A DNA stretch of 64,000 nucleotides. Source: JBGASG01 sp046328035 (GTDB taxonomy: Bacteria; Cyanobacteriota; Vampirovibrionia; Obscuribacterales; Obscuribacteraceae). The translations under genes and the position numbers were made by a program. The DNA lies in contig JAXLXI010000015.1 in the NCBI GenBank assembly GCA_046328035.1, forward strand, positions 1 to 64,000. The letters are read 5' to 3'. Below are positions 1 to 9,484 of the stretch, piece after piece (within the stretch, counting starts at the first letter, position 1; each line of letters begins with the position of its first letter). The notes under the pieces were generated by a model. That model was not told the DNA's origin and made no database searches. It saw only the letters and a list, made by a program, of their open reading frames with translations.

Positions 1-2019
1 ATCCTCAAACATAACCACCGAACACAACGGCAGCAGTCCGACCATAGAACGCACCGGCAGACGCATGGCTTGTCCGTTAGGCAGACGCAGAACGTCGTAA
101 AAAAATCCGTCTTTCTCATCCCACAGTTCGTCGCTGTGCATGCCCAGTCTATCCATGGCCGCGGCGATCCACAGCGTGTGTTTGAAGAACTTCATGGCGA
201 ATTCTTCGTAGAGTGGATCTTCTTGCGCCAGCTCGACGGCGATGTTCAACATCTGCTGGCTGTAGAAAACCATCCATGCCGTACCGTCGGCTTGCTCGAG
301 CGCACCACCGGTAGGCAGTGCAGCACTGCGGTCAAAGACGCCGATGTTGTCCAGCCCGAGGAAGCCGCCATCGAAGACATTCTGTCCACGCGGGTCTTTG
401 CGATTGACCCACCAGGTGAAGTTAACCAGCAGTTTGGAAAACGCGTATTTGAGAAAGTCGATGTCACCCTTGCCGTCGTCGCGACGAGCTCTGTCGAACA
501 TGAAGGCATGAAACGTGGCGAAAGCGTGCACAGGTGGATTGACGTCGCTGAAGTTCCACTCATAGGCCGGGATCTGTCCATTCGGATGCAGATAGGAGTT
601 GCGCAGCATCATGTCGAGTTGCGATTTGGCGAAGTCAGAATCAAGCAAGTTGAGCGGCAACATGTGAAACGCCAGATCCCACGCGGCGTACCAGGGGTAC
701 TCCCACTTGTCCGGCATCGAAATGATGTCGTCGTTGTGCATGTGGAACCAATTGGCGTTGCGCACTTTGGCATGGTGAGAACTCGGTGACCAGGGGCTGA
801 CGTTATGCTCGCGCAGCCATAGATCGACGTCATAATAGAAATACTGTTTGCCCCAGAGCATGCCGCTCAGAGCCTGACGCCAGACCCGTCGGCGATCCTC
901 CTTATCTTTGCCGGGACCACGCATATCTGGTGCCATCAGCTCGTCATAGAACTCGTCTGCTTCGGCAATGCGATCGGCAAATGTTTCATCAAACTCGTCG
1001 AGTGGATTTTCGAGTGCGCTGGCTCGCAGTCGCAAGCGCACCACCTCGGTGCCACCTGGCGGAATGGTAAGTCTATAGTGAGCAGCAACCTTGGTGCCGC
1101 AATTTTCAGGGTTGATTGCGGAGTGGTTGCCGTGCACGATGAATTCGTTGATACCATCCTTGCAATACTGATTTTCGTTATCCGTGCCGTAGAGCTTTTT
1201 GTTGTTGGTTTCGTTTTCAGTGAAAAGCAACGGCACCTTGCGATCGCAGTAGAGGTGATACTGACGGATGAACTCCTCGAGGTTGCAGTCGGTATTGCAG
1301 GCATAGGCAGCCGAGAACTGCTCGGTGCTGTCGTCTCTGATTTCCGGCTTCGAGCCGCCGTCTTTCCACGACCACGTGTTGCGGAACCAGAGAGTCGGCA
1401 GCAGATCGATCGTCGCCAGATCGGGTCCGCGATTGATCACCGTGATCTTGATGTGCACATCCTCAGCGGATTTTTTGGCGTACTCGACAAAAACGTCGTA
1501 GTACCGATCGTCATCGAAGACTCCGGTGTCGAGCAACTCGTACTCGAATTGATCCTTGCCGCGATTGCGGTTGCCGTCAATCAATTCGGCGTAGGGAAAC
1601 GGACGTTGCGGATACTTGTACAAGTACTTCATGTACGAATGCGTGGGAGTGCTGTCTAGATAGAAGTAGTACTCCTTCACGTCTTCGCCGTGATTGCCTT
1701 CAGTGTTGGTCAATCCGTAGAGGCGTTCTTTTACGATCGGGCACCGGCCGTTCCACATCGCCAATGCAAAGCAGAGCACCTGGTGGTCGTCGCTGATACC
1801 GGCCAGCCCATCCTCGCCCCAGCGATACGCACGCGAGCGGGACATGTCGTGCGTGAAGTAGTTCCAGGCGTCGCCGTTTTCGCTGTAGTCTTCGCGAACT
1901 GTGCCCCATTGGCGCTCGCTCAGATATGGTCCCCACTTTTTCCACGGTTCGATGTGGTCGCGCGCATAGTCAAGGCGGGTGCGCTCGGGGATGCGGAAAC
2001 TCTGCGTCTGTTTAGCCAT
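1..2019 (-). CDS. GH63/MGH1-like glucosidase, 3' end outside window
   Basis: This is an open reading frame of 673 codons that runs off the left edge, so the C-terminus is missing. It starts at ATG 2019 (MAKQTQSFRIPERT). The translation shows features of the roughly 900-residue bacterial 'glucosidase' family (MGH1-like, clan of GH63): an N-terminal stretch with GDAWNYFTHDMSRSRAYRWG, then a beta-rich part, then an alpha/alpha-barrel part with WEYPWYAAWDLAFHM and FDGGFLGLDNIGVFDRS. Enzymes of this group hydrolyse alpha-glucosidic bonds in oligosaccharides or compatible solutes. I see no signal peptide, so it is probably cytoplasmic. Several long plus-strand reading frames lie over it and are antisense shadows. 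The family call is firm, the substrate is unknown. Confidence 0.85.
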   Translation of the reverse strand, partial: MAKQTQSFRIPERTRLDYARDHIEPWKKWGPYLSERQWGTVREDYSENGDAWNYFTHDMSRSRAYRWGEDGLAGISDDHQVLCFALAMWNGRCPIVKERLYGLTNTEGNHGEDVKEYYFYLDSTPTHSYMKYLYKYPQRPFPYAELIDGNRNRGKDQFEYELLDTGVFDDDRYYDVFVEYAKKSAEDVHIKITVINRGPDLATIDLLPTLWFRNTWSWKDGGSKPEIRDDSTEQFSAAYACNTDCNLEEFIRQYHLYCDRKVPLLFTENETNNKKLYGTDNENQYCKDGINEFIVHGNHSAINPENCGTKVAAHYRLTIPPGGTEVVRLRLRASALENPLDEFDETFADRIAEADEFYDELMAPDMRGPGKDKEDRRRVWRQALSGMLWGKQYFYYDVDLWLREHNVSPWSPSSHHAKVRNANWFHMHNDDIISMPDKWEYPWYAAWDLAFHMLPLNLLDSDFAKSQLDMMLRNSYLHPNGQIPAYEWNFSDVNPPVHAFATFHAFMFDRARRDDGKGDIDFLKYAFSKLLVNFTWWVNRKDPRGQNVFDGGFLGLDNIGVFDRSAALPTGGALEQADGTAWMVFYSQQMLNIAVELAQEDPLYEEFAMKFFKHTLWIAAAMDRLGMHSDELWDEKDGFFYDVLRLPNGQAMRLPVRSMVGLLPLCSVVMFED

Positions 2020-2313
2020 GAAGCCTCAAATTCCTAGGGGGGTATGTGCGATATGCCCGCCCGAAGGACTGGCAACCCGGCAGAACCCCGTTTTTCCGTC
2101 ACCTTGACAAAGGTTTGCGGCGCAGAAAGAAATTCCTCTGAACTTCTTTCCATGCCCGCCCCGTGGGGTTAGTGGGATTTTGCCTCAGAAGATTAGCCGA
2201 TTCGTCCAGCTATGTGCGCGCGGAACCGCACGTTTAATCTAACTCCTCTCCTTAATACGGTATCCACGCCTAAAGTCGACAAGTAGAATCACAGCACCCA
2301 GCGGAAACCAGAC
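2020..2313. other. Divergent intergenic region
   Basis: This 294-bp gap separates the minus-strand glucosidase from the plus-strand ankyrin gene and should hold both promoters. I could not pick a convincing -35/-10 pair. It contains one copy of the 26-bp palindromic repeat at 2125-2150. Confidence 0.5.
2125..2150. repeat. 26-bp palindromic repeat, copy a
   Basis: The left arm GAAAGAAATTC and right arm GAACTTCTTTC form an imperfect inverted repeat of exactly 26 bp. Four other 26-bp copies with the same ends lie at 28011, 28914, 63386 and 63646, all between genes. This copy lies in a divergent promoter region. Confidence 0.7.
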
Positions 2314-3885
2314 ATGAAACGACTTACGGCTTCGCTGCTCACAGTGGCAATCTCGGCTTTCGTTATGGGCTTCCAACCATCCGAAGCCGGCTCCTCTTTT
2401 GACCGAAATGCCAAGACAGACAAACTGGCACAAGCCATCTTCGATGAGAAACCGTCCCAGGTTGAAGCGATTCTGAAGTCAGACCCGCAACTGATCAACG
2501 CCGTCGTTTTCAGCGACTTCAAGGCCGGCACTAATGAGACTCCGCTGCAGCTTGCTGCCTCGGGGGATCGCATTGAAATAACAAAGGTGCTCCTGCGGCT
2601 GCACGCGCCGGTAGACACCGGTCCGGAAAGCGCCCTTCACATTGCGTCTCGCCACGGGTGCAAAAATGTGGTGCCGATTCTTCTAGCGCACGGTGCCAAT
2701 GTCAACCTGGTCGGCGCCGACCGCACCTCGCCGCTGGAAGAAGCGCTGTGGAATCACAACAGCGAGATTGCCGACATGCTAGTTGCACACGGTGCCACCA
2801 TTTCGCCGTTGGCCGCTTGCGGACTCGGTCGGCTCGACCTGGTGAAAGCAACGCCACTGGCGCAATTGAAAAAGCTCTCCGCGGAAAAGAAAAGATCGGC
2901 GCTGGCAATCGCTGCCTACAACAATCGCGACTCTGTTGTTCGTTACTTGATCGCAAGCGGCTTCAGTGCCAACGACACTGTGGACTTTGGACAAACCGTG
3001 CTCACCGAGGCCTGCAGCCATTCGAATAAAGAAACGATAGGACAGCTGATCAAGGCCGGTGCCGACGTCAATAAAGCCAGTGGCATCAACCACTGGACAC
3101 CGCTCTTCATGGCTACATGGGCCAACCGTCCGGACATTATGCTGCTGTTGATCGATCATGGGGCCAACGTCAATTCCCGGTCGGAAGGTGATACCACCCC
3201 GTTGCACTGGGCGGCGTCCTGTAATCTTCCGGCAGCTGCCGAAGTATTGATCAAGCATGGCGCCAATCTGGAGTCCAGGCGCTTCAGCAGCCATGGCACC
3301 ATCAACGCACCACTTTCACTGGATGAGATGAAAACGCCGCTGCATTCGGCTGCAGAGCACGGCAGTCTGGAGGTTGTGAAACTGTTGGTTGCGTCACATG
3401 CAAACGTCAACGCGAAATCGCAATTTCTCAAAACACCCCTCGATCTCGCTCTCGACTCCGGAAAAGATGCCGCCGGCGTGGTGAAGTACTTACGCAGCAT
3501 CGGCGCCACTTGCCGAGCAGACCAACCGGAAGCAGATCAGGCAGCTCTGGATGCGGTGCTGAAAAAGACCGCCTCGGTGATTGTGCGTCCGAATGACTGG
3601 GCAACTAGTGATTGGAATTTGAAGAAGTCTAAGTTCAAATTGAACAGCCCGGCAGACGTGAAACAGCTGACAAATATCCTGAAGGTGAACGCGCAGCAAG
3701 TTTCATTCATCGAATTCGGTCCTGGTGTAGAGCTGGTTTTCCTCGACACCAAAGGCGCCACCATCACATCGCTGAACATCCACGCCGGTGGTCGCGTTGA
3801 GTGGTTCAACTGGCAGCATGACGCCACGCTTCGAGACAGCGAAGGCGCAATGATCTGGTTCAAAAAGATGGTCTCGCGCGATTAG
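2314..3885 (+). CDS. Secreted ankyrin-repeat protein
   Basis: The protein has 523 residues. An N-terminal signal peptide (MKRLTASLLTVAISAFVMGF, cleavage likely after SEAG near residue 26) points to export. Residues about 50-400 are a run of ankyrin repeats, visible from recurring motifs such as TPLQLAA, LLLIDHGANVN, TPLHWAAS and TPLHSAAEHG. The last ~120 residues form a separate non-ankyrin domain with no family I recognise. Ankyrin repeats bind other proteins; the partner is unknown. The gene ends tail-to-tail with the following kinase gene, the two stop codons overlapping by 4 bp. Confidence 0.85.
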   Translation: MKRLTASLLTVAISAFVMGFQPSEAGSSFDRNAKTDKLAQAIFDEKPSQVEAILKSDPQLINAVVFSDFKAGTNETPLQLAASGDRIEITKVLLRLHAPVDTGPESALHIASRHGCKNVVPILLAHGANVNLVGADRTSPLEEALWNHNSEIADMLVAHGATISPLAACGLGRLDLVKATPLAQLKKLSAEKKRSALAIAAYNNRDSVVRYLIASGFSANDTVDFGQTVLTEACSHSNKETIGQLIKAGADVNKASGINHWTPLFMATWANRPDIMLLLIDHGANVNSRSEGDTTPLHWAASCNLPAAAEVLIKHGANLESRRFSSHGTINAPLSLDEMKTPLHSAAEHGSLEVVKLLVASHANVNAKSQFLKTPLDLALDSGKDAAGVVKYLRSIGATCRADQPEADQAALDAVLKKTASVIVRPNDWATSDWNLKKSKFKLNSPADVKQLTNILKVNAQQVSFIEFGPGVELVFLDTKGATITSLNIHAGGRVEWFNWQHDATLRDSEGAMIWFKKMVSRD

Positions 3886-5282
3886 GTCTCGACGGCAGCC
3901 GCCGAAAGACGTTGTTTGACAGCATCGATATTTTTCAGGCGCTGTTTGAGGTCAAGCTTCATGAGATCAGCAACCAGTGAGTCCACTTCTTCAGGGACGG
4001 CAGCATTTGCCAACCTTGGGCTTGCCACCGTCAAAGGTTCGGGATCCTGTCCTGTGTACATGAAGTAGATAACGGCACCCAGTGAATAAAGATCGCTCTG
4101 CAAAGTCGAGTGTCCGGAAAACTGTTCCGGTGCGATGTACGAGGGCTTGCCGACCAGTGTACCCGTGCAGGTGGCGACAAACTCGTTGGCAGAACCGAAA
4201 TCGATCAGCACAAGCGAGCCTTTCATATCAAGCACCAGATTCTCCGGGGTGAGGTCGCGGTGAATAATCGCCGGTTGGCGGCTGTGCAAATAAGAGAGGA
4301 TATCGACCAGTTCCCCGATCCACTTAGATGCTTGTTTGTGAGAAACGGCACCCTTGTCCTTGATGAAAGTTCGCAAGTTGGCGCCGGTCAGACGCTCGAG
4401 CACCATGTACTGCCGCCCATCCTCGATGAAATAGTCCAGCACTTTGGCAATCTGCTTGTGTTCGAGCCCGGACAGCAATACTGCCTCGCGCTCGAAATGC
4501 TCGTATGCCTTCTCCTTCACCGGCGCTGCCACCAGGGGCGGCACCACGGCTTCTTTCAAGATCGCCGGGGTGTTCTCTGTCCACTGGCACAGGTAAATGG
4601 CAGACCAGCCGCCGGCCGTCAACGGCTGAACAACTTTAACGCGTCCGTTTTGCAGGCTCTTGCCCGGAGCCAGCGGAACAAATGGTGTCGTGTTCAATCG
4701 GCGCTGCGACTCCTGCATCCAGAGCGCCGTGAAATTTGAATCGCTGGTGTCGCTGCGTTTTCTCGTCACTGACTCCAGGAGTTGAGTAAACGATTCATCT
4801 TTTGACCATGCATTAGCCCAGAGCGAGCACGCCGAAACCAGCTTGTCCAGATTTTCCTGAGACAGGGAGGACGTCTGCAGCGAAAGCGGCGAACCAGACT
4901 CGCGCTTGATGACAAACTCACCATCCGTGGCGCCACCAAGAGGTTTCTTCAAGAAAGTGATCGTTTTCACTTTGCTCCAGGGCAAACCACCCTTCCTGGC
5001 AGATCTTCCCCACATGATGCCGGTGTCGGTGATAATCAGTCGCCCGGCCCGGTTGCTGCGATATGCATTGATCGCCAGAGCAAAGAACAAAAGTGAAAGG
5101 ACAGCGATAGTCACCAACAATACAGTAATCACCGGATGCGATCCGAACATTACCGAGGCGATGAAGGGCAGGGGAAAGAAAACAATCAATCCGGCGGTTG
5201 CAGTGACTGCCATGATTCTGCAGTAGCCGGCAAGCGGACTGGTGTATTCGATTACCGCTGCCTTTTCCGTCCTGTCAGCCAA
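3882..5282 (-). CDS. Membrane Ser/Thr protein kinase, C-terminal kinase domain
   Basis: About 466 residues. The N-terminus has two membrane segments (about residues 20-60, GLIVFFPLPFIASVMF and VITVLLVTIAVLSLLFFALA). A roughly 100-residue beta-rich stretch with a bacterial-PH-like look follows (LIITDTGIMWG...LPWSKVKTI), and then a complete Hanks-type kinase domain from about 210. Kinase signs are a Gly-rich loop (LTAGGWSAIYL), AILKE lysine, HRDLTPEN catalytic loop near 341, DFG near 361 and APEQF. All key residues are present, so it should be active. The first TTG (5288) is too close to the AAGGAAGG ribosome site; the TTG at 5282 is better spaced. It follows the larger kinase gene by about 25 bp and is probably co-transcribed with it. 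Confidence 0.85.
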   Translation of the reverse strand: MADRTEKAAVIEYTSPLAGYCRIMAVTATAGLIVFFPLPFIASVMFGSHPVITVLLVTIAVLSLLFFALAINAYRSNRAGRLIITDTGIMWGRSARKGGLPWSKVKTITFLKKPLGGATDGEFVIKRESGSPLSLQTSSLSQENLDKLVSACSLWANAWSKDESFTQLLESVTRKRSDTSDSNFTALWMQESQRRLNTTPFVPLAPGKSLQNGRVKVVQPLTAGGWSAIYLCQWTENTPAILKEAVVPPLVAAPVKEKAYEHFEREAVLLSGLEHKQIAKVLDYFIEDGRQYMVLERLTGANLRTFIKDKGAVSHKQASKWIGELVDILSYLHSRQPAIIHRDLTPENLVLDMKGSLVLIDFGSANEFVATCTGTLVGKPSYIAPEQFSGHSTLQSDLYSLGAVIYFMYTGQDPEPLTVASPRLANAAVPEEVDSLVADLMKLDLKQRLKNIDAVKQRLSAAAVET

Positions 5283-5307
5283 GATCAAACCTTCCTTACA
5301 GTATCAA

Positions 5308-7545
5308 CTAGCCTTCCACAATTACTTCACTTGGTTCGCGCTGCGCTAGTTTTATAATCACGCCATCATCGTCTTCTCCCGGCATGCCATCACTGGCGGT
5401 ATTATTGGTCTTACTGCCGGCATCACTACCGGCGGCGATTGCCTGCAAACGCACGCGCACATCTTCAGCGGACTGCGGTCGCTCAGAGGCTTCGAATGCC
5501 AGACATTCGCCGATCAGTTGCTCAAAATCGGTTTGCACATCGGGTCCCTCCGCACTGGCACCGAGAGGGGACGGATCGGCGCCGTTGAGCAAGAAATGCA
5601 ATATGCCGCCCAGAGCAAATACATCGCTCTGCGTTGTAGGTTGTCCGCGAAACTGCTCCGGCGGCGTATATGACGGTCTGCCCGCAACAAACGAATAAGC
5701 TCGCGCATCCAGAACCTGAGCCACGTCGAAGTCAACGAGTTTCAGTTTGCCTCCCGGTGTCAGAATCAAGTTATCGGGAGCGAAGTCGCAGTGTATAACC
5801 GCCGGCTGTTGGGAATGCAGGTAGTTCAAAATCTCGCAGAGCTGCATGCCGAATTCGCACACTTGCTTGAGAGAGAACGCGCCGGCTTCCTGAATCACCT
5901 GTCTCAAGTTTTTGCCTTCAATATATTCGAGAACCAGAAAGGCCCGCCCGTCTTCGACAAAGTGATCCCAAAGACGAACGATTTGCGGATGACGCAGACT
6001 CTCCAGCAAGGTCGCTCCGCGTTCGAACCTGGCTGTCGCATCCTGCAGCACGCGCACATCGGCGTAATTGGGCAGCACCAGCTCTTTAACCACCACTTCG
6101 CGCGAGGGTGCCGCAGCCGTCTCTTTCGCCTCTTCAGTGTCATCGCCAGAGACCGTCAGCGGTTCTACCGACCGGCCCAGGTACGCCGTTCCCTGCCCAC
6201 CGAATCCGAGCGCCGTCAAAACCTGATACTTGCCGGCAGCCAGCGTGCGCTCGCCGGTCTCATCCGGCACCGGCTTCGGCACATCGGTGCCGCCGCTTGC
6301 CTCCAGCTGGTCGAGCCAGATGTCCGTAAACTGCAAATCCACCAGCGTGTTGGTGGTGCGCATAAACTCGGCATTGCGCTTAGCGTTGCCTGCATAATTA
6401 TCGACCAGCCGCAAGAGCAAATGTCGTTGTTTTTCGTCGGTCACTCGGCGCAGATCGATTTCCAGGGGGCTCTGCGCCGTCGATTCGATCGTCAGCGTAC
6501 CGTCCTCCAGTGAATCCACGCTACCAGAGCCGTGATTGAGACTGACGGCGTTCGCTCTATCCCAGGGCAGAAATCGCGTGCCTGAGCCGAGACTGTTACC
6601 GTCAACAAAAAGAAAAGTCGGTGATAGCAATCGAATGATCGGGATCGCCACCACCAACACACCGATTAGCAACCAGACAACGCGCATGAAATCGACGCCG
6701 GAAGCCGTAAAGTAATCGAAGGCTGCTTTATAGGTGACCCAAGCCTGCAGATTGAGGTTGTCCCAAAATCCAGGATGACCGCCGGAGTGAGAGACCACCG
6801 CCTGCAAATCGTGGACGACCCTGGATGGATCCCAGACGCTTACGCCGGTGCTTCGTTCATTCTCAATCAAGATGCTGAAAGCCGCCAGTCCAAACACCGC
6901 AGCCATCCACATACAAGAATAGATGCGCCAGAAAATACTCTCGTGAGATTTGAGCAGGCGCATAACAGTGTCTTCAAATGGACTTTTGCTGAGCTTGAGG
7001 ACAACATTGTCTGGTTCGACCGAACTGACCAGAAACCGCAGCAAGCCTCGCGATTCCAGTGAAATGATGTCGGAATAAGTGCATGGAACATCGGGCCGCT
7101 CTTTTTTCAGATGGGCAAGAAACGAGAGCAGCTCCTTTTCCTCATAGTCTTCGACATACAACGAAATCTCGTCATCATTGGCAAAACGCAAAATAATCGA
7201 ATCTCTGAAGTCATCCTTCTCGCTGCCGGCATCGCCTGTAATCTCAACCAGATCCGCCAGCTGATGATTGGCCAGTCCGTGCAGACCGACCAGGCGTCCG
7301 TCTGTTACTTCCAGCCGCTTATCCAGACAGTTTTTCCAGAGGATGGCATAGACTGCGGGTAATCCCAGCAACCCCAGCAGCGTTCCCACCACCTGCTGCC
7401 AGAAACCAACCATCGCGGTCGGGGTGGGAGCGAACCAGTGAGCCATCACGAAGACCGTATTGGCAAGGAAAAACGGAGCCAGAAACAGCAACCGCCGTGA
7501 GACGGTCTGCTGCTCCTTCTTGTGCAACACGTTTTTTTCAGCCAT
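5308..7545 (-). CDS. Membrane Ser/Thr protein kinase with HCD/DFD catalytic variants
   Basis: About 745 residues from ATG 7545 (MAEKNVLHKKEQQT). A start 25 codons further upstream is open but gives an unlikely N-terminus. Membrane segments lie near residues 20-80 and again near 210 and 295. Two beta-rich, PH-like stretches follow membrane pairs (LEVTDGRLVGLHGL... and TFLFVDGNSLGSG...). A C-terminal kinase domain starts near 440 (LTALGFGGQGTAYLG, VVKELVLP). The catalytic loop reads HCDFAPDN instead of HRD, and the DFG motif reads DFD (about 605), so metal handling may differ although both catalytic Asp are kept. A Pro/Asp-rich tail of about 45 residues follows. It shares the TM/PH-like/kinase order with the next gene, which suggests a duplicated signalling pair. 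Confidence 0.82.
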   Translation of the reverse strand: MAEKNVLHKKEQQTVSRRLLFLAPFFLANTVFVMAHWFAPTPTAMVGFWQQVVGTLLGLLGLPAVYAILWKNCLDKRLEVTDGRLVGLHGLANHQLADLVEITGDAGSEKDDFRDSIILRFANDDEISLYVEDYEEKELLSFLAHLKKERPDVPCTYSDIISLESRGLLRFLVSSVEPDNVVLKLSKSPFEDTVMRLLKSHESIFWRIYSCMWMAAVFGLAAFSILIENERSTGVSVWDPSRVVHDLQAVVSHSGGHPGFWDNLNLQAWVTYKAAFDYFTASGVDFMRVVWLLIGVLVVAIPIIRLLSPTFLFVDGNSLGSGTRFLPWDRANAVSLNHGSGSVDSLEDGTLTIESTAQSPLEIDLRRVTDEKQRHLLLRLVDNYAGNAKRNAEFMRTTNTLVDLQFTDIWLDQLEASGGTDVPKPVPDETGERTLAAGKYQVLTALGFGGQGTAYLGRSVEPLTVSGDDTEEAKETAAAPSREVVVKELVLPNYADVRVLQDATARFERGATLLESLRHPQIVRLWDHFVEDGRAFLVLEYIEGKNLRQVIQEAGAFSLKQVCEFGMQLCEILNYLHSQQPAVIHCDFAPDNLILTPGGKLKLVDFDVAQVLDARAYSFVAGRPSYTPPEQFRGQPTTQSDVFALGGILHFLLNGADPSPLGASAEGPDVQTDFEQLIGECLAFEASERPQSAEDVRVRLQAIAAGSDAGSKTNNTASDGMPGEDDDGVIIKLAQREPSEVIVEG

Positions 7546-7650
7546 GACTCTTCGATTGTCTACAGGCAAACGGCCACGCCACAGCCAGTTTCCCTCTTCT
7601 GGATGTACCCATCCGGGCATCCATCCATGCTGCTTGTAAACACGAGTCTA

Positions 7651-7667
7651 CCTCCCCCTAAAAGGGG
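7651..7667. other. GC-rich hairpin in divergent promoter region
   Basis: CCCCC (7653-7657) and GGGGG (7662-7666) are separated by TAAA and flanked by a partly matching CTAC/GTAG. It lies between the kinase gene and the 7732 gene. No T-run follows on either strand, so it is not an obvious terminator and may be a protein site. Confidence 0.3.
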
Positions 7668-7731
7668 GTAGCGCGCGCAATCGCCCTTCAAGTTAAAATG
7701 GGTTCCTGCCGAAGCGAAGGAATCAGCGTCC

Positions 7732-8325
7732 GTGACCACAGAAGCCCAACGTTCTGCCTTTCTCGCCCACCTGATGAACGCCCACAGCTGGCATACTAAA
7801 CTGCCCTTGTTAACGGGCGGTACGTTCATAATTATGCTCGCTCCGGACGGTAAAGACGCGTTTGGCAAACTGGACTACATGTGGCGAATCGACAAACACG
7901 ACGATTGGACCCGCGACGGGGCGTCCCCTATTAAGCTTGGTGAAGACGTAAAGTATGTTCGCATCGAACAGCTCTTTCCCTATGTCAGCTGCGGGCACGA
8001 TTACATCGGCTTCGATATCTGCCAGTCTGATCTGAAACTGATCAGAGCAGGCGCCACCCATCCGCACCGGCAGCAATTGGCAGAATGGTTTAAGCGGCTG
8101 CAACGAGAAGAGCGCTGCTGGAAAACATTGACCGATGAAGAACGCAGCATGGTCGTAAAGATGGATCTGGTGCGCCAGTCTTTCATCGAATTCGGTACGC
8201 CACCGTCCGTGGTGAAAGCCTACGGTCTGCTCCGAGCCACCAATGAGATATGGCGCCAGTTGCACATGGAAGAGATCGCCAAACTCAAGGATGCCATCGA
8301 TAAGGTTAGCGAAGTGGTCGTGTGA
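7732..8325 (+). CDS. Unknown protein coupled to kptA
   Basis: The protein has 197 residues, with a GTG start preceded by an AAGGA ribosome site. It has no signal peptide or membrane segment and I recognise no family. The N-terminal half is rich in aromatic and acidic residues (DYMWRIDKHDDWTRDG) and contains one CGHDYIGFDIC stretch with two Cys and a His. The C-terminal third is predicted helical (TNEIWRQLHMEEIAKLKDAIDKV). Its stop overlaps the GTG start of kptA by 4 bp (GTGA), so the two are translationally coupled and the protein may act with KptA on RNA or NAD-linked chemistry; that is inference from position only. Confidence 0.75.
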   Translation: MTTEAQRSAFLAHLMNAHSWHTKLPLLTGGTFIIMLAPDGKDAFGKLDYMWRIDKHDDWTRDGASPIKLGEDVKYVRIEQLFPYVSCGHDYIGFDICQSDLKLIRAGATHPHRQQLAEWFKRLQREERCWKTLTDEERSMVVKMDLVRQSFIEFGTPPSVVKAYGLLRATNEIWRQLHMEEIAKLKDAIDKVSEVVV

Positions 8326-8864
8326 CAGATCTCGTTTCGATGAGCAAATTCTTGTCCCTCATCTTGAGGCACAAGCCAGAAACGGTCGGCTTGACCCTGG
8401 ACGCGGGCGGCTGGGTTTCGGTCCCTCGTCTGCTGGACGCCTGCGCCCAGCACGGGCACTCGCTCTCCCTGGCAGATTTGCTGCTGATCGTGCAAACCAG
8501 CGACAAGCAACGCTTTGCACTTGACGAACACCAGACTCGCATCCGCGCCAATCAAGGTCACTCTATTGAAGTCGAGCTGGGTTACCAGGCTCAAACTCCG
8601 CCAGCAATGCTCTACCACGGCACCGCCGATCGCTTTATAGACTCTATAAAGACATCCGGGCTGATTAAAGGCAAGCGCCACCATGTACATCTAACGACCA
8701 ATCGGGACACAGCTCGCACAGTCGGGTCTCGTTATGGAAAGCCGGACTTGGTCAGCATCGATGCGGGCGCGATGCACCGGGATGGATTCGCGTTTTTCGT
8801 CAGCGACAACCGCGTCTGGCTGACGGAGCACGTCCCGCCGAACTATCTAACGTTCGGCGACTAG
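8322..8864 (+). CDS. kptA: RNA 2'-phosphotransferase, KptA/Tpt1 family
   Basis: 180 residues, the usual length of the family. KptA/Tpt1 enzymes transfer an internal RNA 2'-phosphate to NAD+, giving ADP-ribose 1'',2''-cyclic phosphate. Visible family signatures are the N-terminal SKFLSLILRHKPE (conserved Arg-His), GWVSV, MLYHGT, and HHVHLTTN followed by Arg residues expected in the active site. The GTG start overlaps the stop of the unknown upstream gene. Bacterial KptA often has no obvious tRNA-splicing substrate, so the coupled upstream gene is a possible clue to its role. It is followed tail-to-tail by a frameshifted HAD-like gene whose stop overlaps by 18 bp. Confidence 0.92.
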   Translation: MTDLVSMSKFLSLILRHKPETVGLTLDAGGWVSVPRLLDACAQHGHSLSLADLLLIVQTSDKQRFALDEHQTRIRANQGHSIEVELGYQAQTPPAMLYHGTADRFIDSIKTSGLIKGKRHHVHLTTNRDTARTVGSRYGKPDLVSIDAGAMHRDGFAFFVSDNRVWLTEHVPPNYLTFGD

Positions 8865-9367
8865 CTCCGACACCAGAATCAGCGGCAGCAACTGTTCCCA
8901 GGTCGAGACCTTCTGCACCGAGTTCAATACCGCTTTAAACTTGCTTACCTCTTTAGGATTGGGATTGAACAAGTATTTATTCGGCACATCATGCAAGTAC
9001 GAGAGCACCTCCAGGCGATCGTCCACAAAGTGGGTGGCTCCCAGTTCGGTACAGATGGCGGCCTTGTCGGCCCGCTCTCGGCAGAAGTGCACTTTCTCCG
9101 GCGTCAATCCGGTGATCTCATAGAAGCGGTTGGTCGCCAACCACTTGCGAGACTTGCTCTTCTACCGTCTCGCCGCACTTCGACACTCAGGCGCACGTCA
9201 CAACCGGCTGATACCAGTTGTCTGATCGCTTCGAAGGCGCCGTCGCAGGCAGGTGTCTTTAAATAGTGCTTGCTGAAAAAAGATGTGTCGCTGCGGTCGT
9301 CGCTATGGGCGATCAAGACACCACCGATGTCGACTCCGATTACGGGCTGTTTTTCTATAGCTGTCAT
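8847..9367 (-). pseudogene. HAD-like hydrolase with two frameshifts
   Basis: The N-terminal part (9367 downward: MTAIEKQPVIGVDIGGVLIAHSDD) has a good AGGAGA ribosome site and a HAD-like motif I. The C-terminal part, in another frame, carries ELGATHFVDDRLEVLSYL, a HAD motif IV. Between them the reading continues RL, then VSKCGETVEE in a second frame, then KSRKWLATNRFYE in a third. This implies one extra base near 9186-9189 and another near 9153-9159. The repaired product would be about 172 residues. Motif I reads DIGG rather than DxDG, so the second Asp is missing and phosphatase activity is doubtful. It could be a true pseudogene or a gene broken by sequence errors. Confidence 0.7.
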
Positions 9368-9484
9368 TTTTGATTTCTCCTGTTATTTCAATACCAGGGT
9401 ATCGTCAGCCGCTATAATGGGGAACTATAATCCTTAGATATACTATCGAGTTTGCTTATACCTACCAGTGCCGTGCAACAGCTC

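Noticed and set aside
70..1659. Long plus-strand reading frames over the glucosidase
   Set aside because: They are antisense to a continuous minus-strand frame with clear family motifs.
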